From contig JALGQZ010000018.1 in assembly GCA_023105745.1 (NCBI GenBank), positions 15,385,773-15,449,772 of the forward strand: DNA of 64,000 nt, written 5' to 3'. The DNA comes from Austropuccinia psidii (lineage: Eukaryota; Basidiomycota; Pucciniomycetes; Pucciniales; Sphaerophragmiaceae). Positions 11,105 through 20,530 of this stretch are shown one piece after another. The notes below the pieces were generated by a model, which saw nothing but the letters and a program-made list of their open reading frames with translations, made no database searches and was not told where the DNA came from. Each line of letters starts with the position of its first letter. Within the stretch, counting starts at the first letter, position 1. The translations under genes and the position numbers were made by a program.

Positions 11105-12925
11105 TTAAGTACTTCCACATTTATGACACTTCAAGACAGGTCTTTCTGGTCTTCTTTCCTCTCTAGGAATCTTTGAGAATATTTTGGACTCTATTGGGTT
11201 TTTAATCCAAGTCTTACCAATTCTTGTCCTGGTAATGATATCTTCCAAAGCATTAATGTAGTCCTCTGTTGAACAAGGTTCCACACATCTGCTTTTGATA
11301 GCATGTTCCAGTTCTCCTCCACACTTTCTTAATATTTTCATATTAATCATAGTGTCAGACATATCTGGGTGTAAAGCAGATAATCTGTCTTTTTGTTTGA
11401 AGAACCAAGTAAGTGGTTTGTCTTTTTCTGAGTTAAAAATGGCACTTTCAAAAGCATTCTCCATTTTAAACCTCCAAGAATTATTGGCCCATTTGGTAAT
11501 CACTTCAGATTTCCACAAAGACCAGTCATGTTTACCATGATCAATCCTCATTTTGTAATACCATTTCTTTGCAGTTCTGGTAAACAAACAGTGTAATTTT
11601 CCCACTATGATTTCATCAGGTATATTAAAGTCTTCTTGCAACATATCAATAGTCCTGATGAATTCAATATGGCTGTATTCTCCTTCACCAGAGAATGTTG
11701 GCCATTCTTCTATTTTGGGAATATCTCTTGCAGAGTAGGCATTTTCTCCTAAGAATGGAGTCAAACTTTCTTTAACAGAAAGTTTTTCTTCAGTCAAAGG
11801 TGTGGAATGTCTTGGCATATGTGATTCATTATTCTTATGAATTTGCTCCACACTTGCAATTATATCATTCTTCAATTTCTGCCTCTCACTGTCACTTTTT
11901 GCTAAATGTATATCAAATTGATTGGTGTTCTTAACTATTTGTAAGACATGGTCTTCAAGAGTTTTAAGTCTATCATTTACTTTAAAAATGGAAGGATCCT
12001 CTGTGTCATTATTTTGACATTGGGTCTCAATTCTTTCACAAGCATTGCTAATTGACTCAAGGGTGACAGTTGTCAATTGATGCCAATCAGTTTGTTGCTT
12101 GTCATTTTTCTTTAAATCATTGATGTCTAATGTAATTTGCTTTAACTTTGACTCAAGTTTGCCAATTTCTACACTAATACTTCTATGTACATCATTTATT
12201 TGCGTGGAAAAGTCCTGTTCATCCTTTCCTGCTCCTTGGCTGTGAATTCCATAAGAGTTCTGGCCATATTGAAGACACTGTCCATGGCTGAAGGCTCCAA
12301 TTTGGGGATCCTGTACCCTTGTGGGTAAGGTCTGTGCCAATTGGCTTTGCCTTTGCCCTTGCCTTGATGGTTCTTGGGACCTCTCTGTTTCTTTTGAGGT
12401 CCTTTGGGCTTGTCCTTGGGCGCTTCTGGAGCTGGTTTGGAGCTGGTAGATGCCACTGGTGCCTCTGTCTCCAAAGCTGGAGTCATTTCCAACTCTTTCT
12501 TCTGGTCTATGGATAAAAGACTTTGGTTCTTCAACCAATTCTTTATCTTTTTGACTTTGTCTTTGCAAGACAGGGGGCTCAATCCTCCTAAGAGTTCTAT
12601 TGTCTTCTCCTGACCCAGAAAGCTCTTGATGTGTAAGTAAGAGTTCATGGCCCCCTGCCAAAGGCTTGGGCAGATTTCCCACTCCTCTTCCTTGGCTGCT
12701 CTGAACCAGTTTTTGTACTGGCATTGATATATTTCTATTGATGCCACCTGAAAGTGGTTCAGCCCTGGAAATATTACCATAAATCAGTTCAGGCTCAGAA
12801 TTTACGTCAAAATCTGTTGGTACAGACCTTGGGGAATGGGGGCAACTCTGGCATCCTCCAGATGGGTCTTTCTTGTGCAAGATTTGGCACTTCTGGATTT
12901 GGTCTTGCCTCTTCCTTGTCCACAT
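11105..12925 (-). CDS. Element B Gag, ending at a stop inside the zinc knuckle
   Basis: A 606-residue open frame. The N-terminal third is Ser/Gln/Arg-rich and low in complexity, followed by a probable coiled coil, then the conserved capsid region (EEWPTFSGEGEYSHIEFIR) and the start of a CCHC knuckle. The knuckle reads CHKCGST, then TAA (11105-11107), then HLAKTC in the same frame, so the stop breaks the zinc finger. The likely authentic N-terminus (MVHTRNGSNYSVQ at 12972, like MTPTRSGSNYSIQ of element C) is in another frame, which implies a frameshift near 12850. The first ~250 residues overlap a second ORF (12196-12780). Confidence 0.85.
   Translation of the reverse strand: MWTRKRQDQIQKCQILHKKDPSGGCQSCPHSPRSVPTDFDVNSEPELIYGNISRAEPLSGGINRNISMPVQKLVQSSQGRGVGNLPKPLAGGHELLLTHQELSGSGEDNRTLRRIEPPVLQRQSQKDKELVEEPKSFIHRPEERVGNDSSFGDRGTSGIYQLQTSSRSAQGQAQRTSKETERSQEPSRQGQRQSQLAQTLPTRVQDPQIGAFSHGQCLQYGQNSYGIHSQGAGKDEQDFSTQINDVHRSISVEIGKLESKLKQITLDINDLKKNDKQQTDWHQLTTVTLESISNACERIETQCQNNDTEDPSIFKVNDRLKTLEDHVLQIVKNTNQFDIHLAKSDSERQKLKNDIIASVEQIHKNNESHMPRHSTPLTEEKLSVKESLTPFLGENAYSARDIPKIEEWPTFSGEGEYSHIEFIRTIDMLQEDFNIPDEIIVGKLHCLFTRTAKKWYYKMRIDHGKHDWSLWKSEVITKWANNSWRFKMENAFESAIFNSEKDKPLTWFFKQKDRLSALHPDMSDTMINMKILRKCGGELEHAIKSRCVEPCSTEDYINALEDIITRTRIGKTWIKNPIESKIFSKIPREERRPERPVLKCHKCGST
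12196..12780 (-). CDS. Overlapping ORF within B gag, unknown function
   Basis: A 194-residue frame lying wholly inside gag (11105-12925) in another frame on the same strand. Visible layout: a predicted-helical N-terminal part with many Trp (YQCQYKNWFRAAKEEEWEI), a Lys/Pro/Gly-rich basic linker (residues about 95-150), and a short C-terminal helix-like segment (SVFNMARTLMEFTAKEQER). Element C has a clearly related, now broken, frame at the same place. No function is known to me; the basic linker would fit nucleic-acid binding. The start is uncertain: Met at 12780 is the first in frame after two stops, and the gag leader ATG at 12972 is in this frame upstream of them. Confidence 0.6.
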   Translation of the reverse strand: MVIFPGLNHFQVASIEIYQCQYKNWFRAAKEEEWEICPSLWQGAMNSYLHIKSFLGQEKTIELLGGLSPLSCKDKVKKIKNWLKNQSLLSIDQKKELEMTPALETEAPVASTSSKPAPEAPKDKPKGPQKKQRGPKNHQGKGKGKANWHRPYPQGYRIPKLEPSAMDSVFNMARTLMEFTAKEQERMNRTFPRK

Positions 12926-12979
12926 CCGTCTTGTTGGACTGAATAGTTGCTACCATTTCTGGTATGCACCATTTTCACG

Positions 12980-13183
12980 TCAATTTAAAGATAAAAGGTG
13001 AAGATATAAGATAAAATACACACCTTTTGGTGGTAATTTAGCTTTTTCTGAGTTGAATAAGGTGCCTCTTTTAGCAATCTGCACCTCAATACTGTCTTCA
13101 GATTCTGCTTCTGAAGATTCTGGACTATTGATGTATCTTTTACTGAGTCTGTTACCAGCTGCACAGTATTTGATTAAAGACAC
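12980..13183 (-). other. Candidate leader exon upstream of B gag
   Basis: A 67-codon minus-strand frame, acidic and Ser-rich (PESSEAESEDSIEVQ). Element C has a related stretch (SDSETSESSIEMQ) in the same position. It begins after an AG-TGTC junction and ends near a possible GT donor, so it may be spliced to gag. Splicing is inferred. Confidence 0.4.
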
Positions 13184-13549
13184 TCAAAGAGAAAAAATAT
13201 GATAAAAGAAATTATTTTTTTGTTTTAAGATATTTTTAAAAGATTTTTATGAATTTTATTATTTTTTAATATTAAAAAAATTATTCTTCTTAAAGAAAAA
13301 AATTAAAATTTAAGATTTTGAATGAAAATTAATTCAGAGTAACTCAAAGAATAATTTTATAAGTTTTTGGATGTGAAAAAGCCACATGTAAAAACAGTAT
13401 AAAATTAAACCAAATTCCTCAATGAAAAGATTTTCAAAACAATTTCAAAAATAAGAATTATTTTAACTTTAAAATGAAAGAAAAAATTATTGAATTAATA
13501 TATTTTAGAGCTTAAAAATATATTAATTAAGGGTACAAGGTTCAAAAAA
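13184..13549 (-). other. Element B 5' untranslated region
   Basis: Very AT-rich, no ORF of note, lying between the primer-binding-site block and the leader exon. I see nothing else in it. Confidence 0.5.
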
Positions 13550-13567
13550 CACGGCCAGGCCCCCAAA
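13550..13567 (-). promoter_or_regulatory. Element B primer-binding-site-like block
   Basis: Directly inside the 5' LTR, the minus strand reads TTTGGGGGCCTGGCCGTG. The TGG two bases from the LTR end is typical of a tRNA primer site. The same GGGGGCC core occurs at the same place in C and E. I could not assign the tRNA. Confidence 0.6.
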
Positions 13568-15489
13568 TGTAAGATGTGACTATGAAACTGATGATAATAT
13601 TACTATCAATCAACAGTACTATGTCTGTTCTTATGAAATATAATAATAAAGTATTATTATAACCACAATTAAATAATTAAAAAATTATTTCTTTCACGTG
13701 TTAAGCACTACTAGTGATTTTAACAGTGAGCAAGTAATTGTCTACTAGAATCAATTACAAGAAGAATTTAATAATAAAAACTTCTTTATTAAAATAATAA
13801 AATTATTTTAATATATAATTATCTTTTTCAAGAATAATTATAAAGATAATTCTTGAAGAAAACTATTACTAGAGAAAAACTTTAAGAATTAAGAATAAAT
13901 GACTCACTAATACTCCAAAGAACTTATTGATAGATAAGAGTAGAGAAATTTGACGTAGAATTGTGGATTTAAGGGATCAAAAGGATTTATAACAGTATTA
14001 CAACAATATATAGTTGGATTCTAGGATTTCACGTCTTTCTGGATGATTTGGAAAGATTTAAAACACTTAAGAATAGCTTTAACTAATACTTACTTGTTGG
14101 TAATAATGATTTAATAAATTGATAAGATGATAATATGTAAAAAACAGCAAGAATAGGCTTCTTTTAAGTCAACAACAGCTCACAGAGGCATGCCATGGAG
14201 AAAACTGAAAAACCAGTGAGTGAGAAAACAATAAACCCTTTTGGATTAATGGTTGCATCATCTGTTGTCACGTAAGATTATCAAAATTACTTAATTGATG
14301 CTTTTACGTGACTACCAACCCCAATATGGTTAAGAATAAAAGGAGTAACATCTGTAAATCTTCTTTCATTATAAAATAATCATTGATTTCTCAAAGTTAT
14401 CAATGTTATTGCCAATTTCATCACAGGTTGTAATTACTGTGAATTTTTGAAGATTCAATGTTTCACGTAGAATGGTCAAAAATGGACTGTAAGTAAACCT
14501 TTTAATTTTACTAGTAAAACCATAATTCTTTCTGGTTGTACCATAGATAATACAGTTCTTCATTGGTCCTGAAAGTTTCAGGAAGATTCATTAAGAATTG
14601 TATTTTTAATGAATTTTTGAAGTTTTTACCTCATTTCTACGTAGAATTGCAAATAGCAGTATTTTGCTGGTTGCTATGAGGTAAATCAATGAATATGGAT
14701 CCCAAAAGGGTTTAATTACTCTTTTAGGGTCTAGTCATGGAAATTCATCAAGAATTGACGTGGTTACAGGAGCCTAAGTAGCTTATTACCCCCTTGGCAC
14801 ATCAAAATAGGAGGTTATTTGCTATTTTTCTTATGATTACAGTAGGTGTAACTTGGTAACCAAGTTCCCAAAGAGTTTTAGTTTACCAATTGGGCCAAGA
14901 TGAGCCATGGATCCATGCTCTGGAGCTATCCACGCCTCTGAGGCCTCAGAAGTTGGGTACCCTGGCTCTCTTTGATGTCTTTTGTCCCCCTTGCCTAATT
15001 TTTACGTCAAAATAGTAATTTAAGCTTAAAGTGAGATATCCACTATGGGTGTACCAAAAGTCCATGTAAGAATACCATGATATTAAGTGCTCAAAACATG
15101 CATAACACTATTCTTAGTGTATATGTAACATGGGATTTCTCACTTTCCCATTATTTTGGCTAAAAATCAAGAAAAACAAAAATTTTCACGGATCTTTCAT
15201 GTGGTATTAATGATGTGGTATTGAAGTATTTTCCATTTTACCACCTCAAATACTTAAATTGAGCTTATTCACTCTATGGAGCTACCCTAGGTGAATTTTT
15301 GTGTAGAATCCAAATCTGGTCTTAAATCCATGGATTTACTTACTCAATAAAAAGTTATTCATCTTTTCTGAAATTGAAAATGATGGATTTTGGATATATG
15401 CATGACTTATGAGTTTTGCATAATTCAAAATTTCTTTTTAAGATAATTGTGGCCTATTTGGGTATGTAAAATATACCTCAAGGCTCACA
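13568..15489 (-). repeat. Element B 5' LTR (right copy)
   Basis: 1922 bp, the same length as the copy at 5210-7131. It drives element transcription on the minus strand. Its outer end abuts the GCCTG target duplication at 15490-15494. Confidence 0.95.
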
Positions 15490-16304
15490 GCCTGGCTGAA
15501 AGGATGATCCAAACCTTAGAGGACATTGTGAGAAGATTTTGTGCATATGGCCTTGAATTCAAATATTGTGATGGATTTACCCATTATTGGTGTACTCTTT
15601 TGCCAGCACTGGAATTAGGATATAAAACATCAATCCATGCCAGTACCAATCAGACTTTTGCTATTCTAGAAAAAGGATGGAACCCCAAGTTACCCCAAGA
15701 TTCCTTGAGGAAAGACTTAATTGAAATACATCCCACAGCTGCTAGCTTCAAAGGAATGCTAGACAAAGCTGAAAAGCATGCAGTAAGGTGCATGGAGGAC
15801 TCTTTTGCATATGCTAAAGACGAATGGGATAAATCACATGCAACTCCATATGTCAAAGTGGGGGACCTAGTTCTTGTATCCACCACTCAATTCAATAACA
15901 TCAAAGGATGTAAAAAGTTTAAAGACTCCTTTGAAGGACCTTTTGTGATTAAGGCCCTCCATGGAGAAAATGCTGTTGAAGTAGAGTTATCTGAAGAACT
16001 GAGCAATAAGCATCCTACATTTCCAGTGAGCTTGATAAAGCCATATACATCTAGTGATGCTGAGAAATTTCCCTTGAGGAATAAGATTCCCCAGGTTATA
16101 CCTCCTATTGAGACATCTTGTACTAAGAAAATTACCAAAGTTCTCAAAGAAAGGAAATTAAGAACCAAGAAAGTAAGGGAATACCTTGTTAGGTACAGTG
16201 ACCCAGCTTGTGAAGATGAATGGTTAGAAGAAAAAGATATACCAGAAGCTAACAATCTCCTCAGGAGATTCAGAAACACTAGAAATACCAATATTACAAA
16301 GTAA
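15490..16304 (+). pseudogene. Element A integrase, C-terminal part with catalytic Glu and chromodomain-like tail
   Basis: Resumes A's integrase after B: GCCTG duplication, then AERMIQTLED with the catalytic Glu, the KGWNPKLP region, VKVGDLVLVST, the GPFVIKALHG module, and a chromodomain-like segment (REYLVRYSDPACEDEW) before TAA at 16302-16304. The frame is open throughout. The ATG at 15447 lies in B's LTR, so the first residues of that ORF are chimeric and not part of A. Confidence 0.9.
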
Positions 16305-16315
16305 TATTCTTTTTT

Positions 16316-16327
16316 AGGGGGAGGGAA
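16316..16327 (+). promoter_or_regulatory. Element A polypurine tract
   Basis: AGGGGGAGGGAA directly before the 3' LTR start at 16328. An inverted repeat (AATATTAC, loop, GTAATATT) spans the pol stop just upstream. Confidence 0.85.
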
Positions 16328-18155
16328 TGTGAGCCTTAGAGGTAATTTCATATACCGAAAAGACCACAAATACAAAAATAACATATTAATATAAATAAAA
16401 TGAATTTATTTATATTATTAAAATAAAAATCAAAATATAAATATAAAATTATATTAAAAATAAAAAAATTAATTACAATATAGAAATAAAAAATACATTA
16501 AATTTTGTAAGTGTAAAATTACATTTATACTTGAAAAAATTAAGTAAAAATGAAATTTTAAAAAAATTGTGAAAAATTAAATAAATTTGGAAAAAAGTTA
16601 AATAAGAATTATTATAACTTTTTATCCAATAAATAAACATATAAAATTTATTTCACCATTGGATTCCTCATAAAAAATCAGGTGGGGTCACCTCTGAATG
16701 AAATTCTTGTAACTCAACTCTAAATAAGCTTAAATTAAGTTTTTAGTATTTTGAATACAAAAGTTGAAAATCCTCAAAACTTTAACTTAATTCACACAAC
16801 ATGTGGTGTTAACCATCAAATTTTGTGTTAAAATTGAGGTGTTATGTTTAGTTTAGAAGTTATGAGGAATTGAAGTATTTTCAATTGAATTCAATTGAAA
16901 TGTCAAAATGTGCGCGTGTATTACATAAGTGAACTTTGATTTACATATGAGGTGTCAATTATTAATGTATTTTACTGTACAATTGAATTGAACTACATAT
17001 GTAAATTAGAAGTATAATACATGATGAGGAATTAAAGGAAAAATAAATTGGAAAGATTAAATTTGGGGGGGAAAGGAACTCCAGCTCTAAGGGGGAGCTA
17101 GACCCCCACAATACTTGCTGACAGGCATGGGATGACAAAATTCACGCTAAAGTTCATCACTTTTGGCCTGGAATTGAGTTACAGGGTCTGTGGACTCAAT
17201 TGATGATGAGGTTTTGATACCAACTGGGGTAGTTTTAGCTGTTGCCAAGAGGGTAAAACTAGCCTTAAGATAAAACAATCATAGTAAAAACAGTTTTACC
17301 TGGTTTCTACGCCTCTTACACACATTCTGACGTGTTTTAAAGGCTCTAGACCAGGTATTGCTATAGTAATGGCTGATTTAAGGGTCTAAAATGGCTAAAA
17401 ATGGCTTAAACCAGCCCTTTTTGGTCTAAACCAGGGTTCAATGATTCCATAATTGGCTTTTCTGTTGTCAGACTGTTTTTCACGACTGACAAGAGTAAAT
17501 TTTACTTTTGGAGTAAGAGAATTGATGGCTATAAAAGAATGTCTTCTTTGCCCCACTTTTCTCTTCATGTTAGAATCTTTTCCTTTTATAATTAGCTTAA
17601 ACATTGTTAAACCAATCAATCAAAGATTCCAACCACCTTTTTTAAATCATTTTAAAACTTTTAACCATGTGAAAAAATCATTATAATCATTTTTTGTAAC
17701 TCTTATGATCATTTTTACCCCTGAACCACCCCAAAAGTGAATCAAAGCATCTTTCATCATTGTAAACTTTGTCACTTTGTTTCCAAATTCACTCTGGTCA
17801 CTTTTGGGCGTGTTTTCTCTTTAATATTCTATTTAGAGACTTTTTTCTTTAATTAATTGCTTGCAGTTCTTTGCTCAATTAATTCCAATTGAAATTGCTC
17901 TTGAAGAAATTTCTTTTGTAGCCTTAAAATATCTCTTGTAGAGTATTTTTTGGATAAATCTTTATTGTTGGTAAAACAATAAATCTTTATAATATTATTG
18001 TTTTATACTAATAAGGTTATAAACAATAAAATTGGCGTGTTTTCTCTTAAAAATAATATTTCTTACTATTTTTAATTGATTTTTTACCTTATACAAATTT
18101 TGAGGACAGGAAAAGTACTTGATTTTTAATCAAAGTTTCATATCCACACCTTACA
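16328..18155 (+). repeat. Element A 3' LTR, 1828 bp
   Basis: Starts TGTGAGCC. It matches the solo LTR at 3981 up to about 17509, then continues with sequence missing from that solo LTR, and ends TCCACACCTTACA at 18155. That end resembles the ends of the B and C LTRs (GTTTCATA-x-ACA-x-CTTACA), which supports this as the true boundary. Confidence 0.82.
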
Positions 18156-18301
18156 TTCTTTCTGGTTCAGCCCTTCCCATTTGGTTATAATGTCTTTCTT
18201 CAATTGTGTCCAATCATCTTCCTCATAGCCTGGCATAACTTCTATAGCATCACTAACTCTTCAATCTCTTGTCCAAAATGTGATTTGCATTTCTAAATAT
18301 T
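18156..18301 (-). pseudogene. Gag sliver of another retroelement (host X)
   Basis: Read on the minus strand this 146-bp piece gives a gag-like segment with VSDAIEVMPGYEEDDW, then QLKKDIITKW, and one stop. It differs from the gag of A to F. It lies between A's 3' LTR and C's left LTR, so it is probably a remnant of an older element that received these insertions. Confidence 0.5.
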
Positions 18302-20393
18302 TGTTAGGTTTCTCTATGAAACTCTTGATAATAGTAGCAATATCAAGAGAACTATTACTTTTCTCAGTAGAAAAATATAATATAATGAAATATTATAACC
18401 ATAAATATAAATATAATCATTAAAAATACTTATATATATATAAATTTTTTTTATCATATAAAATAATAATAATAAAATACAATACTTATAATACATTATA
18501 ATTATTCTATTATTGTTATAGTCACTGACAATTATAACAATAAGAAGTGTAAAGCTCTTAATGAGACAATGACATGTGGAAAATATAAATATTTAACCAG
18601 TTATATATAATATAAATATTATTTATAAAATAATTATAACACACACTGTGCGGAAATAATTCTTATAGAGAGATTCTATATAAAAAAACTAATAATAGAT
18701 AAAAAAGATATAGAATTTTAGAGAAAACTTACTTATAATATTGATTTAATACAACAAGTCAAACAAAAAAAGTTATTATATTAAATAATAATTCTAAATT
18801 AAAAACACACCAAAAATCAATCTTTAAAGATAAAACAACTTTTTATAATAGAAACTATGATTCAAGAGTTTTTGAGAGGAATTTGTGGATTTTAAGACAT
18901 ATTCTAAAAACAATAGTTTTATAAAATAAAATATATTATGGGTGATTACAACAATAATCTAATTTCTATGATTTGAATTCTTTAATTTAAGATTTATAAA
19001 GAATAAAATACTTAAGAAATACTTTAGTAATGAGATTGTATATATAATAAATCTTTACCTGTTTAAATGTCTAATATAATTGGATTGATAATCTATGATT
19101 AACAAAAACAGTGATGAAAAGACTCTTTTTATCTCTAAAGAAAAGCTCTTATGATGCATAATGGACATAGAGGGGGTTCTCAGGTCAAAACTGAAAAACC
19201 ATGCTTAAAAATAAGGTTCTTAACTTAAGGTAAATTATTTTCAATTCCAATTTAAAGTTACCAGTGTTATTCTTAACTCCAAGTAATTTTAATCCTCATT
19301 TAAGCTGATTATTTGTGGTTTTAATATGAAATAGGGTTATTTATATTGCAGTTCAACACATGAAAAACTTAAAAATAGAGTTTCAAGGAGAAATCTTCAT
19401 TTTCTTTAAGGATAATTAAAAAAGTAAATTTCCAGGCTTAATACCCAGGAGTCCTATTTATAAAAGAAACTTAAAATTCAATTTATATATAGATAATATT
19501 AAATTGTAATCTGTGTGAAATTTTCAAGAAAATATATTAAGAAGTGTCGTTTTAATAAATTTTTCAAGTTATTACTATTTTTCAACGTAAAATAGCAATA
19601 CACACCAAACCTTAACTTTTGATAAGGTTTTAATTCTTGTAACCTTAAAGCTCCAAGCTTTGACAGGTCTCCAAACTGCAATGTCAAGCCTGCATACTGG
19701 GATTTACCCTTTGGCAGCTTGAAATTCCTGTCCTAATTGGGATAAAACCAGTTTAAACCTGAAGGTTGGATCAAAGCCTAATCTTAAGGTTTAAATAAGG
19801 TCAAAAATCCTCCAATACAGGTGGACAACCTTAGTTGAATCCTTGCAGATCCAAAAAGGTTGGGCACCCCATCCGTGTTTGGTCTTTTTCCTTTGTCCCA
19901 CCTTTTTGCTTGTATTTTGCCCTTTGATTTATCTAAAGCCATACTATGGCCTTAAACCCTTTTAAATTGAGCTCACGCAGGATTTACATTCTGTATGGTA
20001 AATCCTCAGCCAGTTCAGTAAATATACACAACACCTCCATTTTAACTGGAATTTTGGTAAGTTTGCATAAACCTTATGCAACTTCAAATTTAACAATTCT
20101 AATAAAATGTTAAAAAGTTACATTGGTACTTTGAGATTCTTAAATCTTCCAATAACATAAGAAATAAGCCTTTTTGGGTATAACACCCTATGGGTGTACC
20201 CTAGGTAATTTTTGGTGTAGAATCCAAAAATGACATAATATTTATAACTTGGTTTATCCAAAAAAAAGTTATACTTATTTTTTATTATTTTTTATTTTCA
20301 ATTCAATTTAAAAGTCTGTTGCAGACTAAATAAACCTTATATGAATTCATTTGTGGCCTTATCGGTATGTTATACATACCTCACAGGCTCACA
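18302..20393 (-). repeat. Element C 3' LTR (left copy), about 2092 bp
   Basis: Plus-strand ends are TGTTAGGTTTCTCTATG and GGCTCACA. It corresponds to the LTRs at 26995 (same strand) and at 32639 and 62013 (opposite strand), with many differences, so it is old. Confidence 0.88.
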
Positions 20394-20427
20394 TTCCCTA
20401 CTGCCAAAAAGAATTGTACCACAATTT
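20394..20427 (-). promoter_or_regulatory. Element C polypurine tract and adjacent palindrome
   Basis: On the minus strand GGCAGTAGGGAA abuts the LTR, with an AATTGT/ACAATT inverted repeat at 20411-20427. Confidence 0.7.
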
Positions 20428-20530
20428 TCTTTTAGTAGTATACCCCCAAGTCAATTGGGGGGTATCATCCACTGTCCAACCTCTCTACTTATACTTTCAA
20501 GTATGTAAAGCAAAAAATGCAGATTTTTAA

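Larger units (their letters stand above)
5210..15489 (-). mobile_element. Element B: full-length Ty3/gypsy chromovirus-like retrotransposon, 10,280 bp
   Basis: Two LTRs of exactly 1922 bp (5210-7131 and 13568-15489) bound a minus-strand gag-pol. On the plus strand the element starts TGTAAGATG and ends GGCTCACA. The 5-bp duplication GCCTG (5205-5209 and 15490-15494) flanks it, and it splits A's integrase just before the catalytic Glu. The LTRs differ only by scattered substitutions that I can see, so the insertion is fairly recent. The polyprotein frame has two in-frame stops, at 8495 and 11105. Confidence 0.96.
1..18155 (+). mobile_element. Element A: 5'-truncated Ty3/gypsy (chromovirus-like) LTR retrotransposon, interrupted twice
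   Basis: Order on the plus strand is gag, protease, reverse transcriptase, RNase H, integrase, chromodomain-like tail, polypurine tract, 3' LTR. This is the Ty3/gypsy order, with integrase after RNase H. The 5' LTR and gag start lie left of the window. The integrase gene is split by a solo LTR (3981-5169) and by element B (5210-15489); removing both rejoins the frame exactly. A's body is therefore 1-3980, 5170-5209 and 15490-16327, followed by its LTR at 16328-18155. Many frameshifts and changed catalytic residues show it is dead. Confidence 0.93.

Noticed and set aside
12319..12942. Plus-strand ORFs opposite B gag
   Set aside because: Antisense shadows of a GC-richer double-frame region, with no motif.
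15447..15489. ATG and first residues of the ORF leading into A's integrase end
   Set aside because: These bases belong to B's LTR. The joined frame is a by-product of the insertion.
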